A DNA stretch of 64,000 bases from Limnohabitans sp. 2KL-27. GTDB lineage: Bacteria; Pseudomonadota; Gammaproteobacteria; Burkholderiales; Burkholderiaceae_C. Within the stretch, counting starts at the first letter, position 1; each line of letters opens with the position of its first letter. A model generated the notes under the pieces. That model had not been told where the DNA came from. It saw nothing but the letters and a program-made list of their open reading frames with translations, and searched no databases. The stretch spans positions 310,853 through 374,852 of the forward strand of contig NZ_CXOP01000002.1 in assembly GCF_001269345.1 (NCBI RefSeq), given 5' to 3'. Of this stretch, positions 25,448 to 34,796 are shown in pieces. The position numbers and the translations under genes were made by a program.

Positions 25448-25939
25448 CTACTTGCCCGCCACGAAGCTCCCCGACTTACCCCCATGCTTTTCCAGCAAGG
25501 TCACGCCGTTGATGGTCATGCCGCGGTCCACCGCTTTGCACATGTCGTAGATGGTGAGCAGGGCGACTTGCACGGCGGTGAGGGCTTCCATCTCGACACC
25601 CGTTTGGCCGATGGTTTCGGCGGTAGCGGTGCAGACCACGGTGGATTCGGCGGGCAACACCTCAAACTCGACCGCCACCCGGGTCAGGCCGATCGGGTGG
25701 CACAGCGGAATCAGGTCACTGGTCTTTTTGGCCCCTTGAATGCCCGCGATTCGGGCAATGCCCAACACATCGCCTTTTTTGGCGGTGCCCGACGCGATCA
25801 GCGCCAGCGTGGCGGGCAGCATCTCGATGCGGCCGGTAGCGACCGCGATGCGGCGCGTGCTGGATTTACCGCCCACATCCACCATGTGGGCTTGGCCCTG
25901 GGCATCAAAATGGGTCAAGACATCGGTAGACTGGGTCAT
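25448..25939 (-). CDS. moaC: Cyclic pyranopterin monophosphate synthase MoaC
   Basis: The 163-aa second enzyme of molybdenum cofactor synthesis, converting the MoaA product into cyclic pyranopterin monophosphate. Visible motifs are [17 protein letters not shown], the active-site region [34 protein letters not shown] and the C-terminal Lys-containing GGKSGSF. It is full length and intact. The last 45 residues lie in the island-borne repeat, so the gene appears to be a chimera of the host 5' part and an element-supplied 3' end. It is divergent from the M48 protease. Confidence 0.98.
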   Translation of the reverse strand: MTQSTDVLTHFDAQGQAHMVDVGGKSSTRRIAVATGRIEMLPATLALIASGTAKKGDVLGIARIAGIQGAKKTSDLIPLCHPIGLTRVAVEFEVLPAESTVVCTATAETIGQTGVEMEALTAVQVALLTIYDMCKAVDRGMTINGVTLLEKHGGKSGSFVAGK

Positions 25940-26030
25940 GGCTGTGTTGGTTGGAACGATTTACAAAAGCTTGACAAGAATGGCGCATCATACGGCCATC
26001 AACAGGTCTATTCACAGGACATCGATCACA

Positions 26031-27557
26031 TTGAAACACCTCTTGCGTCCCTCCAAATTGATGCTGGTCTTGCTGCTGGGCACTCTGGGGTTGCAGCCGG
26101 GCTGGACCCAGACCAACGCATTGCCGTCCTTGGGCAACGGCGAGGGCATTTCCTTGGGGGCCGAGCGCAAACTGGGTGACCGCATTGCGCGGGAGTTGTA
26201 CCGCGACCCGGATTATCTGGAAGACCCGGTTCTGGACGAATACATCCAACGCCTGTGGGCACCGCTGGTCAAGGCGGCCGCCGCCCGTGGTGAGCTGTCC
26301 AGCGACTTGCAAGAGCGATTTGCCTGGCGCATCTTGCTCGGCCGTGACCGATCGGTGAACGCTTTTGCCTTGCCCGGTGGTTACCTGGGGGTGCATTTGG
26401 GCCTGATCGCGGTGGTCACCTCCCATGACGAACTGGCTTCGGTGTTGGCGCACGAACTGAGCCACGTCACCCAGCGCCACATTGCCCGCTCGATCGACGA
26501 GCAAACCAAGATGACGCCCTGGGTGATCGGCTCCATGATTTTGGGCGCCATCGCGGCCAGCAAGAACCCCCAGGCTGCGCAAGGCCTGATCGTGGGTGGG
26601 CAAGCGGCCGCGATCCAGTCGCAATTGAGCTATTCACGCGACATGGAGCGTGAAGCCGACCGGGTGGGTTACGGCATCCTGGCCGACGCGGGGTATGACC
26701 CTCAAGGCTTTGTCGGCATGTTTGCCAAGCTGCAGCAGACCGCAGGGGTGAGCGACAGCGGGGCCTATCCCTATTTGCGCAGTCACCCCCTGACCACCGA
26801 GCGCATCGCCGACATGCAAGCCCGCTTGCAGCTCAACACCGCCAGCCCACGTGCAAGCGGCGACATGGTGCAGGCCATGCTGGCCGCTCGCGCCCGGGTG
26901 ATGTCGCAAAACAGTGTGGAAGCCTTGAGGGCCTGGACCCAGGGCAGCCAGGCCCACTCGCCACCAGCCCATGCAGCGCAACAGGCGGGGGCTCTGTATG
27001 CGGCCACCTTGGCGCACCTGCAACTGCGGGACATGGCCGCTGCTGAGCGCAGCTGGCAGCAGCTGTCGCAATTGACGCCCGCCACGCCCGAGGCCAAACG
27101 GTTGGTGGTCTTGTTGCAGGCCGAGATGGCCGCCAAGCAAGAACGTTTTGCGGTGGCACTGCAAGTGCTCGAAAGCCTGGGCCAGGCCCCGTTGCCGCGC
27201 CCCGAGCTCATCGCCACCGCGCAAGCCCTGTTGCGCTTGCCACCCCATCCGGCACGCGCCAGCATCACCCAAAAACTGCGCGAACAAGTGACACAAGCGC
27301 CGCACGATGCGCAGGCCTGGAACACCTTGGCCAGCATGCTGGCCTTGCAGGGGCAGGCGCTGGCGTCGCTGCGGGCCGAAGGGGAAGCCCAAATGGCCCG
27401 GATGGATTGGACCGGGGCGGTCGACCGCTTTCGGGCTGCGCAAGACTGGGCCAAAAACAACCGGCTGCAAGCCGGTGACCACATCGAAGCCTCCATTGTG
27501 GACACCCGTTTGCGCCAGGCACAAGCACAAATACGGGACATGCAAGCCGAGCGTTGA
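26031..27557 (+). CDS. M48-family periplasmic metalloprotease with TPR region (BepA-like)
   Basis: A 508-aa protein from TTG 26031, chosen because it gives a normal signal peptide (MKHLLRPSKLMLVLLLGTLG, cleavage near TQT); an ATG at 25980 would add 17 residues. The zinc site is HELSH (141-145), with the third ligand in the downstream EREADRVGYG motif. RSHPLTTERI closes the protease domain, and an alanine-rich helical half with TPR-like repeats follows. BepA-type proteases assist or degrade outer-membrane proteins such as LptD in the periplasm; that role is inferred from architecture. Confidence 0.9.
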   Translation: MKHLLRPSKLMLVLLLGTLGLQPGWTQTNALPSLGNGEGISLGAERKLGDRIARELYRDPDYLEDPVLDEYIQRLWAPLVKAAAARGELSSDLQERFAWRILLGRDRSVNAFALPGGYLGVHLGLIAVVTSHDELASVLAHELSHVTQRHIARSIDEQTKMTPWVIGSMILGAIAASKNPQAAQGLIVGGQAAAIQSQLSYSRDMEREADRVGYGILADAGYDPQGFVGMFAKLQQTAGVSDSGAYPYLRSHPLTTERIADMQARLQLNTASPRASGDMVQAMLAARARVMSQNSVEALRAWTQGSQAHSPPAHAAQQAGALYAATLAHLQLRDMAAAERSWQQLSQLTPATPEAKRLVVLLQAEMAAKQERFAVALQVLESLGQAPLPRPELIATAQALLRLPPHPARASITQKLREQVTQAPHDAQAWNTLASMLALQGQALASLRAEGEAQMARMDWTGAVDRFRAAQDWAKNNRLQAGDHIEASIVDTRLRQAQAQIRDMQAER

Positions 27558-27606
27558 GCCGATCAACCCGAAAGCGCTATGATCGCGCTCCTTTCTCACA
27601 CACACC

Positions 27607-28074
27607 ATGGCCGGAATCCACATCACCGACATCGAAGCGGCCATCAACCATTGGCGGCTCAAGAACCCCTCACCCGACGGGATCACCTTGCCACGTGAGT
27701 TGCGTGCATTGGCCGAGGTGTATGGCTTGATGGTTTATCACAGGCAAGACCTGGCCGACGAGTTCACCCTGCCTTTGGCGGCTGCAGAAGCTTGGCAAGA
27801 CTGGTACGCCAGCACCCCCGACACGCCGTGCATCGCCATTTGCTCGACCAGCCAAGGCGATGAAACCTGCAAAGGCTGCGGCCGCAGCTTTGAGGAAGTG
27901 CAACATTGGACCGAGATGAGTTCAGGTGAAAAACGGGCCGTTTGGCGACGCATCACGGTCGATGGCACCTCCTGGCGCTTCAACCGTTATGCCGAGCGCG
28001 CCGCCGAAAATCGCCAATGGGCCAAAGCAGCGGCTGAGGCTCAAGCGAAGCTGGACCTGAAAACCGCGGATTGA
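27607..28074 (+). CDS. DUF3717-DUF1289 fusion protein
   Basis: A 155-aa protein. Residues 1-70 match DUF3717 (ITDIEAAINHWRLKNPSPDG and a YGLMVYHR segment). Residues about 75-125 match DUF1289, a small Cys-rich module: PCIAICSTS, then CKGCGRSFEEVQHW and a W/R-rich tail. The four cysteines may bind zinc or iron-sulfur. Function unknown. The gene lies 49 nt downstream of the M48 protease. Confidence 0.85.
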   Translation: MAGIHITDIEAAINHWRLKNPSPDGITLPRELRALAEVYGLMVYHRQDLADEFTLPLAAAEAWQDWYASTPDTPCIAICSTSQGDETCKGCGRSFEEVQHWTEMSSGEKRAVWRRITVDGTSWRFNRYAERAAENRQWAKAAAEAQAKLDLKTAD

Positions 28075-28082
28075 GCCATGGG

Positions 28083-28101
28083 TCCCGGATCCTGTCCGGG
28101 A
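28083..28101. repeat. Hairpin between convergent genes
   Basis: TCCCGGA (28083-28089) and TCCGGGA (28095-28101) form a perfect 7-bp stem with a 5-nt loop, directly after the DUF3717-DUF1289 stop and before the convergent yaeQ. No T-run is seen, so it may be REP-like or a weak terminator. Confidence 0.5.
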
Positions 28102-28130
28102 TCAGATGCGTCACAACCCGTGGGTTGGCT

Positions 28131-28691
28131 TCACTTCCAGCGGATCAACTCGATGTGCACGCTGCCTTTGTCGCTGCTGAAGGTGACAGCGCCTTCCTGC
28201 ACCGTGGCTTGCAACTGCATGCTGCGCTCGGCCAGTTGGGCCAATTCCTGTGAGCCCTCGGTGGGCACGCGCCAGACCTGCAGCTTTTCCAAGCGCGTCA
28301 GCTTGGTTTCGATGCCCCGCCACCAGACTTCGGCGGCATGGTTGAAGCAATACAGCAGCACTTCGTCGGCCTTTTGGCAGGCTTTCATGATGGGCTTGTC
28401 TTCGGGCTGACCGACCTCGATCCACAGGCGGGTTTGGCCCGTGAAGTCGCGCAAGCTGACGTCCGGGTCGTCCGGGTCCGACAAGCCCGCGCCAAACGCC
28501 AGCTTGCCATCGCCGTTGCACACCGCCTGCAGCTTGTAAGCATTGATGGCCAGCGCCAGCAGGCGGATCATCATGCGCTCGTCGGTTTCGCTGGGGTGAC
28601 GCGCCAGCGTGAGCTGGTGGTCTTCGTAGTAGCTGTGATCGATGTCGGCGATCGACAGATTGGCTTTGTAGATGGTGGATTTGAGGGCCAT
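28131..28691 (-). CDS. yaeQ: YaeQ family protein
   Basis: A 186-aa YaeQ protein with the family start MALKSTIYKANLSIADIDHSYY, the LARHPSETDERMMIRLLALA motif and the GLSDPDDPDV...WIEVGQPE segment that structurally resembles PD-(D/E)XK nucleases. The E and D residues in that core are retained. Its cellular role is not established; E. coli YaeQ was linked to suppression of an rfaH defect. It begins 9 nt after the purB stop and is probably cotranscribed with it. Confidence 0.94.
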   Translation of the reverse strand: MALKSTIYKANLSIADIDHSYYEDHQLTLARHPSETDERMMIRLLALAINAYKLQAVCNGDGKLAFGAGLSDPDDPDVSLRDFTGQTRLWIEVGQPEDKPIMKACQKADEVLLYCFNHAAEVWWRGIETKLTRLEKLQVWRVPTEGSQELAQLAERSMQLQATVQEGAVTFSSDKGSVHIELIRWK

Positions 28692-28700
28692 GTGAACCGA

Positions 28701-30179
<1,479 letters not shown>

Positions 30180-30222
30180 TCACCTAGAATCGGCCATCCT
30201 TATTGGCACTCACCCTTCTTCT

Positions 30223-30837
30223 ATGAAACTCATCGGCTCCGTCACCAGTCCTTATGTTCGCAAGGTGCGCATCGTCATGGCCGAGAAAAAACTGGACTAC
30301 CAGTTTGTCACCGAAGATGTTTGGTCCGCACAGACCAGCATCCACGCCACCAACCCCTTGGGCAAGGTGCCGTGCTTGGTGATGGAAGGGGGTGAGGCGG
30401 TGTTCGATTCGCGCGTGATCGTGGAATACCTGGACACCTTGTCGCCTGTGGGCAAGCTGATCCCAACGGCCGGTCGTGAACGCGCCGAAGTCAAAACATG
30501 GGAGGCCTTGGCCGATGGCCTGCTGGATGCGGCCTTGCTGGCCCGCATGGAAGCGGTCTGGACCGACCGCCAGGACAGCCAGCGCAGCCAAGCCTGGATC
30601 GACCGCCAATTGGACAAAATTCAGCACGCCTTGCGTGCCATGAGCAACGGCCTGGGCGACAAAACGTTTTGTTCGGGCATCCACCTGACTTTGTCCGATG
30701 TCGCGGTGGGCTGCGCTGTGGGCTATCTGGACTTCCGCTTCCCGCAAATCGACTGGCGCACGCCTTACCCGAATCTGCACAAGCTCTACGACAAATTGGC
30801 GCAGCGGCCAAGCTTTGTAGACAGTTTGCCGGGTTGA
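30223..30837 (+). CDS. Glutathione S-transferase
   Basis: A 204-aa GST with the thioredoxin-fold N-terminus MKLIGSVTSPYVRKVRIVMAE (Ser at the catalytic position), NPLGKVPCLV with the cis-Pro and FDSRVIVEYLD with the Asp-Ser dipeptide that binds the gamma-glutamyl group. The helical C-terminal domain carries LTLSDVAVGCAVGYLDFR. This is the widespread proteobacterial YibF-like class; the substrate is unknown. It is divergent from purB and convergent with the NTF2-like gene. Confidence 0.93.
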   Translation: MKLIGSVTSPYVRKVRIVMAEKKLDYQFVTEDVWSAQTSIHATNPLGKVPCLVMEGGEAVFDSRVIVEYLDTLSPVGKLIPTAGRERAEVKTWEALADGLLDAALLARMEAVWTDRQDSQRSQAWIDRQLDKIQHALRAMSNGLGDKTFCSGIHLTLSDVAVGCAVGYLDFRFPQIDWRTPYPNLHKLYDKLAQRPSFVDSLPG

Positions 30838-30861
30838 GCGTTTCCGCCAGCCCCTGCTCGC

Positions 30862-31296
30862 TCAGGTGTTGGCGCGTTTTTTGAGCCAACGCATCACCGC
30901 GCCCACCACCGGCAGTTTCTCGTACAGCTCTTCGGCCGCATCCCAGTAGTCGCGGTGCAAAGTCACCGCACCCCGGTCGTTGAACACCACATGGCTGGCG
31001 CCCCGCACAGCCTGCAGCGTGGTGGTGTCAAAGCGTTTGAAGCGAAAGCGAAATTCCCAAGTCAGAAAGGCCTGTGCGCCGTCCACCACCTGACCGGTCA
31101 CGACAAAGTGCGGCTGGTCCAGCGCCACGTACATGTGCCGAAATATCCGCTCGATCTCGGGCAGGCCCTGCACCTCGTTGAACGGGTCTTTGAAACGGGC
31201 TTGTGCGTCGTACAGGGTGTGCAGCTGTGCCACGCTTTGCGGCGACAGGGTTTCAAAAAATGTGGCCAAGTTTTGTGTGGCTTGTCGGGTGTCCAT
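30862..31296 (-). CDS. NTF2/SnoaL-like protein
   Basis: A 144-aa single-domain protein with an NTF2/SnoaL-like fold: an N-terminal helix (TLYDAQARFKDPFNEVQGLPEIERIFRHMY) followed by beta strands FVVTGQVVDGAQAFLTWEFRFRF and an HRDYWDAAEELYEKLPVVGAVMRWLKKR tail. The F-K-D-P-F and H-R-D-Y-W-D motifs are typical of the version found with photolyase/SDR clusters. It is the last gene of the leftward photoprotection operon, 20 nt after the SDR. Its role there is unknown; small-molecule binding or isomerisation is possible. Confidence 0.82.
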   Translation of the reverse strand: MDTRQATQNLATFFETLSPQSVAQLHTLYDAQARFKDPFNEVQGLPEIERIFRHMYVALDQPHFVVTGQVVDGAQAFLTWEFRFRFKRFDTTTLQAVRGASHVVFNDRGAVTLHRDYWDAAEELYEKLPVVGAVMRWLKKRANT

Positions 31297-31316
31297 GATC
31301 GGCTTTCAGTTCAGAT

Positions 31317-32210
31317 TCACAGCCCCGTGAACTTGCGCACCAACGGAAAGTACAGGCGGTAGGGCAACAAGCGCAGCAGTTTCAGCCAGAGCGTGAAGCG
31401 CTTGGGGAAATGGATGTCAAACTGGCCTTTGGCCCAACCCTTGAGCATTTCGCGGGCGGCTTCTTCGGGGCTGATCAGAGCGGGCATGGTGAACTGGTTT
31501 TGCGCGGTGAGCGGCGTGGCCACAAAACCGGGGTTGACCACGCTCACACCAATGCCCTGGTCTTGCAAGTCCATGTACAGCGTCTCGGCCAGATGGGTGA
31601 GGGCAGCCTTGGTCGGGCCATAGGCCAGGCCATTGGGCAGGCCGCGCCAACCGGCCACGCTGCTGAGCAGGCTGATGTGCCCGCTGCCTTGCGACAGCAT
31701 GCCGGGCAGCACCGCATGGATGACCTGCAACGCCCCCTGGTAATTGACCTTGTCGTGCTGCAGCAAGTCGTCCATGTCCATGGCCGTGGCGCGTTGGGCG
31801 CGGTAATAGCCCGCGGCATACACCACCATGTCGAGCGGGCCTTCGGCCAGCAGGGCGCGGGCCGTGGCCTGCACTTGAGCTCCATCGCTCACATCGAGCG
31901 CACGCCACTTCACCCCTGCATCCTGCGCGGCCCAGTCTTGCACACCTTGCGGGTTGCGGGCCGACACCACCACCAGGGCCCCGGCTGCACGCAGCGCTTG
32001 CGCACAGGCCAAGCCAATGCCGGTGGATGCGCCCACCAACCAGACCCGGCGGCCCTGCCAGTGGGTGATGGGCGGGTTCAGCTGCAGCCAGCTTCTGGCG
32101 GGCGCGTGCGGGGTGGGGACAGCGGTTTGCGGGCCGACTTTGGGCATGGCCATGTCGGCCGTTTCAGTGGCCAGTGCTGCCGCGCCAGGAGAGTGGGGGT
32201 TCATGCGCAT
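31317..32210 (-). CDS. SDR family oxidoreductase
   Basis: A 297-aa short-chain dehydrogenase starting at ATG 32210, whose first bases overlap the TGA of the DUF3833 gene. The NAD(P) motif is VGASTGIG, the NAAG-equivalent is VYAAGYYRA, the catalytic Ser lies in LLSSVAG, and Tyr-x3-Lys is YGPTK. The C-terminus (LKLLRLLPYRLYFPLVRKF) is hydrophobic and basic, suggesting membrane association. A role in modifying lipids together with the operon's methyltransferase is inferred. Confidence 0.9.
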   Translation of the reverse strand: MRMNPHSPGAAALATETADMAMPKVGPQTAVPTPHAPARSWLQLNPPITHWQGRRVWLVGASTGIGLACAQALRAAGALVVVSARNPQGVQDWAAQDAGVKWRALDVSDGAQVQATARALLAEGPLDMVVYAAGYYRAQRATAMDMDDLLQHDKVNYQGALQVIHAVLPGMLSQGSGHISLLSSVAGWRGLPNGLAYGPTKAALTHLAETLYMDLQDQGIGVSVVNPGFVATPLTAQNQFTMPALISPEEAAREMLKGWAKGQFDIHFPKRFTLWLKLLRLLPYRLYFPLVRKFTGL

Positions 32211-32806
32211 CAACCCGGCTTGGCCGCCAAAGGCGTGCGGCGCGTGAAGGACAAGGTGACTTCGCCCAGCTTCACGCCCCACTTGCTCATGGTGGCTTTG
32301 TTGAGCATGACGCGGTCGTCCATCAGGTACATCCAATCGTCAAAGTCGACGTGCCAAACACGGCCTTCGACCGGCAGCGCCAGCGTATAGCCCCAGCGGA
32401 ACGCGTTGCCGCTGACTTGGCCCGAGGCCTCGCCCACCACGTCGTCGGCGCGGCCGGTGTAGGTGCCGTTCGGGCCGGCTTTGAGTTTCCAGATGCGGCG
32501 CTGCTTCGTACCATCCGAGTACACAAAGGCTTCGTCCAGCACGCCTTCGTCGCCGTTCCAGCTGCAGTCCATGACCACCGTGAAGCGCTTGACCACCTGG
32601 CCGCTGCGGTCGGTGAACACGCCCCAAGCGTCGATGGTGCCGGTGAAGTAAGTGCGCAAGTCCAAGAGCGGTTTTTCTTGTGCGTACTGCTGCACCTGTG
32701 GCCCGGCGCAGCTGGCCAAAAAGGGCGTGGCCGCCGCCAGGGACAAAGCGCCCAGGCGGGTCAAGGCCGTGCGGCGTTGGATCATGGTGGGGTGTGGTTG
32801 GCGCAT
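32210..32806 (-). CDS. DUF3833 lipoprotein
   Basis: A 198-aa lipoprotein: basic RRTALTRLG n-region and lipobox LASC at about residues 30-33 (FLASCAGPQV). The body matches DUF3833 with LDLRTYFTGTIDAWGVFTDRSGQVVKRF, GRADDVVGEASGQVSGNAFRW and DDWMYLMDDRVMLNKATMSKWG, a lipocalin-like all-beta pattern. It probably sits in the outer or inner membrane and may bind a lipophilic ligand; function unknown. It overlaps the SDR and follows the MFS gene by 33 nt. Confidence 0.85.
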   Translation of the reverse strand: MRQPHPTMIQRRTALTRLGALSLAAATPFLASCAGPQVQQYAQEKPLLDLRTYFTGTIDAWGVFTDRSGQVVKRFTVVMDCSWNGDEGVLDEAFVYSDGTKQRRIWKLKAGPNGTYTGRADDVVGEASGQVSGNAFRWGYTLALPVEGRVWHVDFDDWMYLMDDRVMLNKATMSKWGVKLGEVTLSFTRRTPLAAKPG

Positions 32807-32839
32807 GGGAGGCTCCCGTGGTGTCAGTTCAAAACGGCG

Positions 32840-34180
32840 TCATACCGAAGGATGGGCCGAAGGGTGGGCCAATTCAGGCCCCGAGATCAGATCGGGGCGA
32901 CGCATCAGGCCCGCGTACAAAGCCAGTCCGGCCAGGAGCTTGAGCACGCAAGGCAGCAAGCCATAAGCCAGGCCCAGGGCCAGCACGGCATCGGCGCCCT
33001 GCTGGCCCGGGGCATAACCCCACAGGCCGAGCAAGGGCAAAGACAGCCCGGCGGCCAAAGCCAGATTGAGTTTGGTGGCCAGATTCCACCAGCCCATGAA
33101 CGCGCCGTCTGTGCGGCCACGCTCGCCGCAGCGGTCAATGAGCTGGTTGAGCAGGGCACCGGGCACCGTGAGGTCCGCGCCCAGCGCCATGCCCGACAAG
33201 GCGCACACCACCAAAAAGCCGGTGGTGTCACCCGCGCCCAGGGTGACCACGCTGACAAAGGCCAACACCGACAAAGCCATGCCGGTGGCCCAGGTGCGCA
33301 GCAAGCCGATGCGGTCGATCACCTTGAGCCACAGCGGAAACGACAGCGCCCCGGCGGCAAAGTACAGGCCCAAAAACAAGGGCTCCATGGCTTTGGGCGC
33401 TTGCAAGAGGTCTTGTACAAAAAACAGCACCAGCGTGGCGGGCACTGCGCTGGCCAGGCCGTTGAGCATGAAGACCATCAGCAGGCGGCGAAAACCCGCG
33501 TGTTGCCACGGCTGCCAAAGGCTGCCGGCCGCATGGCCCGAATCAAGCAAGGTGGACGATGCCAAGGCGCTGCGTGCCACCCGCCGCCAGGTGAACAAGC
33601 CCAGCGCCAGCATGAGCACCAGCAAGGCCGTCGTCCATGACCAACCCCACAGCGCGGGCAACGCCGACGCCAAAAGCACCCCCACCAGCGCAAAGCCCTC
33701 GCGCCAAGCGACCCAGCGGCTTTGCGCCATGCCGCCGCCGCCTTGCCGCGCCGCCCAGGCCTGGTGCAAGATGCCCAAGCCGCTGTAGGCCAGATGGCTG
33801 AGGGTGAGCGCAGCGCCCACCCACACCAGCAAACCCACAGGCGACAAAACCGCTGCGGGCGGAAAAAACAAGGCCGCAAAACCCAGCGCCACGGCCAGCG
33901 CCAACAACAGCGCTGCGACCCACACGGCGCGCCACGAGTGGCGGTAGAGCTTGTCGCCCCAACGCCCGAGCCACGGGTCCACCACCGCGTCCACACTGCG
34001 GCTGAGCAAGAGCACGGCGCCCAAAGCGGTCAAGGGCACACCGTACTGCTGGGCGTACACATTGGGCAAATGCACATAGACCGGCAAAGCCACAAAAGCC
34101 AGTGGCAAGCCCAGCAAACCATAGGCGGCCGAGGCCTGGCGCGGCAGGGTCGCCGGGGTGGGCGCGGCAGGGCCGTTCAT
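32840..34180 (-). CDS. MFS transporter (GPH/MFS_2 type)
   Basis: A 446-aa polytopic carrier with 12 predicted transmembrane helices. The first helices read AYGLLGLPLAFVALPVYVHLPNVYAQ, and the MFS_2 signature SRSVDAVVDPWLGRWGDKL follows, as in glycoside-pentoside-hexuronide symporters. The second half has PGALLNQLIDRCGERGRTDGAFMGWWN, also typical. In stress clusters of this type the carrier's substrate is unknown. The ATG overlaps the stop of the chalcone-isomerase-like gene by 4 nt. Confidence 0.88.
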   Translation of the reverse strand: MNGPAAPTPATLPRQASAAYGLLGLPLAFVALPVYVHLPNVYAQQYGVPLTALGAVLLLSRSVDAVVDPWLGRWGDKLYRHSWRAVWVAALLLALAVALGFAALFFPPAAVLSPVGLLVWVGAALTLSHLAYSGLGILHQAWAARQGGGGMAQSRWVAWREGFALVGVLLASALPALWGWSWTTALLVLMLALGLFTWRRVARSALASSTLLDSGHAAGSLWQPWQHAGFRRLLMVFMLNGLASAVPATLVLFFVQDLLQAPKAMEPLFLGLYFAAGALSFPLWLKVIDRIGLLRTWATGMALSVLAFVSVVTLGAGDTTGFLVVCALSGMALGADLTVPGALLNQLIDRCGERGRTDGAFMGWWNLATKLNLALAAGLSLPLLGLWGYAPGQQGADAVLALGLAYGLLPCVLKLLAGLALYAGLMRRPDLISGPELAHPSAHPSV

Positions 34181-34791
34181 GGCTGCAAGCCTTGCAGCAG
34201 CTGAGCGCGCATTTTGGGCTCAGAGCTGCGCTCATCGAGCCAGATGCCAAAAAACAAGCGTGCAAAAGCCAGGTCCTTGACCACCCCCACACGTTGGCCA
34301 TTGACCCAGAACTCGGCGCCCACGCCTGGCAAGTTGATGCCCGTGATGCGGTCACCCTGGCGCACATCGGGGAACAGCTCGCGCATGGCGCTCAGCCAGC
34401 TTTGCGCCTGTGCATCGCTGAACGGGCCCAAGCGCCGCATTTCGTCGATCGAGCGGCTGGCAATGGCAGCACCTTCCAACCGGCGCAGGTACTGCAATTC
34501 CAGCGCAAACGGAAACTGCGTGTAGGAACCGTGCCGAAAAACCACGGGTGTCCACAGCCGGGCGTCGTACACCTCAAAACCCCAAACCCGCAAGCGCACG
34601 GGTGCGGTCGGCACGACACCGCCCAGGTCGGCCACTTCGGGGCGTGAATAAGCCGCGTTCAGGCTGGCCACAGGGGTGCTTTGCGCCCGCACCTCAGCCA
34701 CAAGCGCGCCCAACAACAAGGCACACCCCAGCACCTGCACACCCCATGTGTGTGGGCAGCGTGCGCGGATGGTTGGAAGCGTGCCGTTCAT
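34177..34791 (-). CDS. Chalcone isomerase-like secreted protein
   Basis: A 204-aa protein from ATG 34791, with an alternative TTG at 34800 that would overlap the preceding gene. A signal peptide (VLGCALLLGALVAEVRA) precedes a chalcone-isomerase-like domain: LRVWGFEVYDARLWTP, LELQYLRRLEGAAIASRSIDEM, GDRITGINLPGVGAEFWVNG and LFFGIWLDERSSEPKMRAQLL. Bacterial members are not known to act on flavonoids; they recur beside methyltransferase and SDR genes in stress-related lipid loci. A periplasmic fatty-acid-binding role is plausible by fold analogy only. Confidence 0.85.
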   Translation of the reverse strand: MNGTLPTIRARCPHTWGVQVLGCALLLGALVAEVRAQSTPVASLNAAYSRPEVADLGGVVPTAPVRLRVWGFEVYDARLWTPVVFRHGSYTQFPFALELQYLRRLEGAAIASRSIDEMRRLGPFSDAQAQSWLSAMRELFPDVRQGDRITGINLPGVGAEFWVNGQRVGVVKDLAFARLFFGIWLDERSSEPKMRAQLLQGLQP

Positions 34792-34796
34792 CGCAA

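Larger units (their letters stand above)
23074..25584. mobile_element. Degenerate genomic island inserted in the 3' end of moaC
   Basis: The element is defined by the 135-bp direct repeat of the moaC 3' end (23074-23208 and 25450-25584). Its content is an AT-rich interior, a NUDIX pseudogene, a DUF2939 gene and a broken integrase reading in the same direction as moaC beside the right repeat. The right repeat supplies the present moaC C-terminus, and the left repeat is the displaced original. The distance between equivalent repeat positions is 2,376 bp. Internal deletion has probably shortened a larger island. Confidence 0.85.

Noticed and set aside
25740-26030. N-terminal extension of the M48 protease into moaC
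   Set aside because: It overlaps the moaC coding region on the other strand and would bury the clear signal peptide at residue 98.
28083-28101. Functional rho-independent terminator after the DUF3717-DUF1289 gene
   Set aside because: The stem is strong but no T-run follows on either strand, so it is listed as a repeat hairpin.
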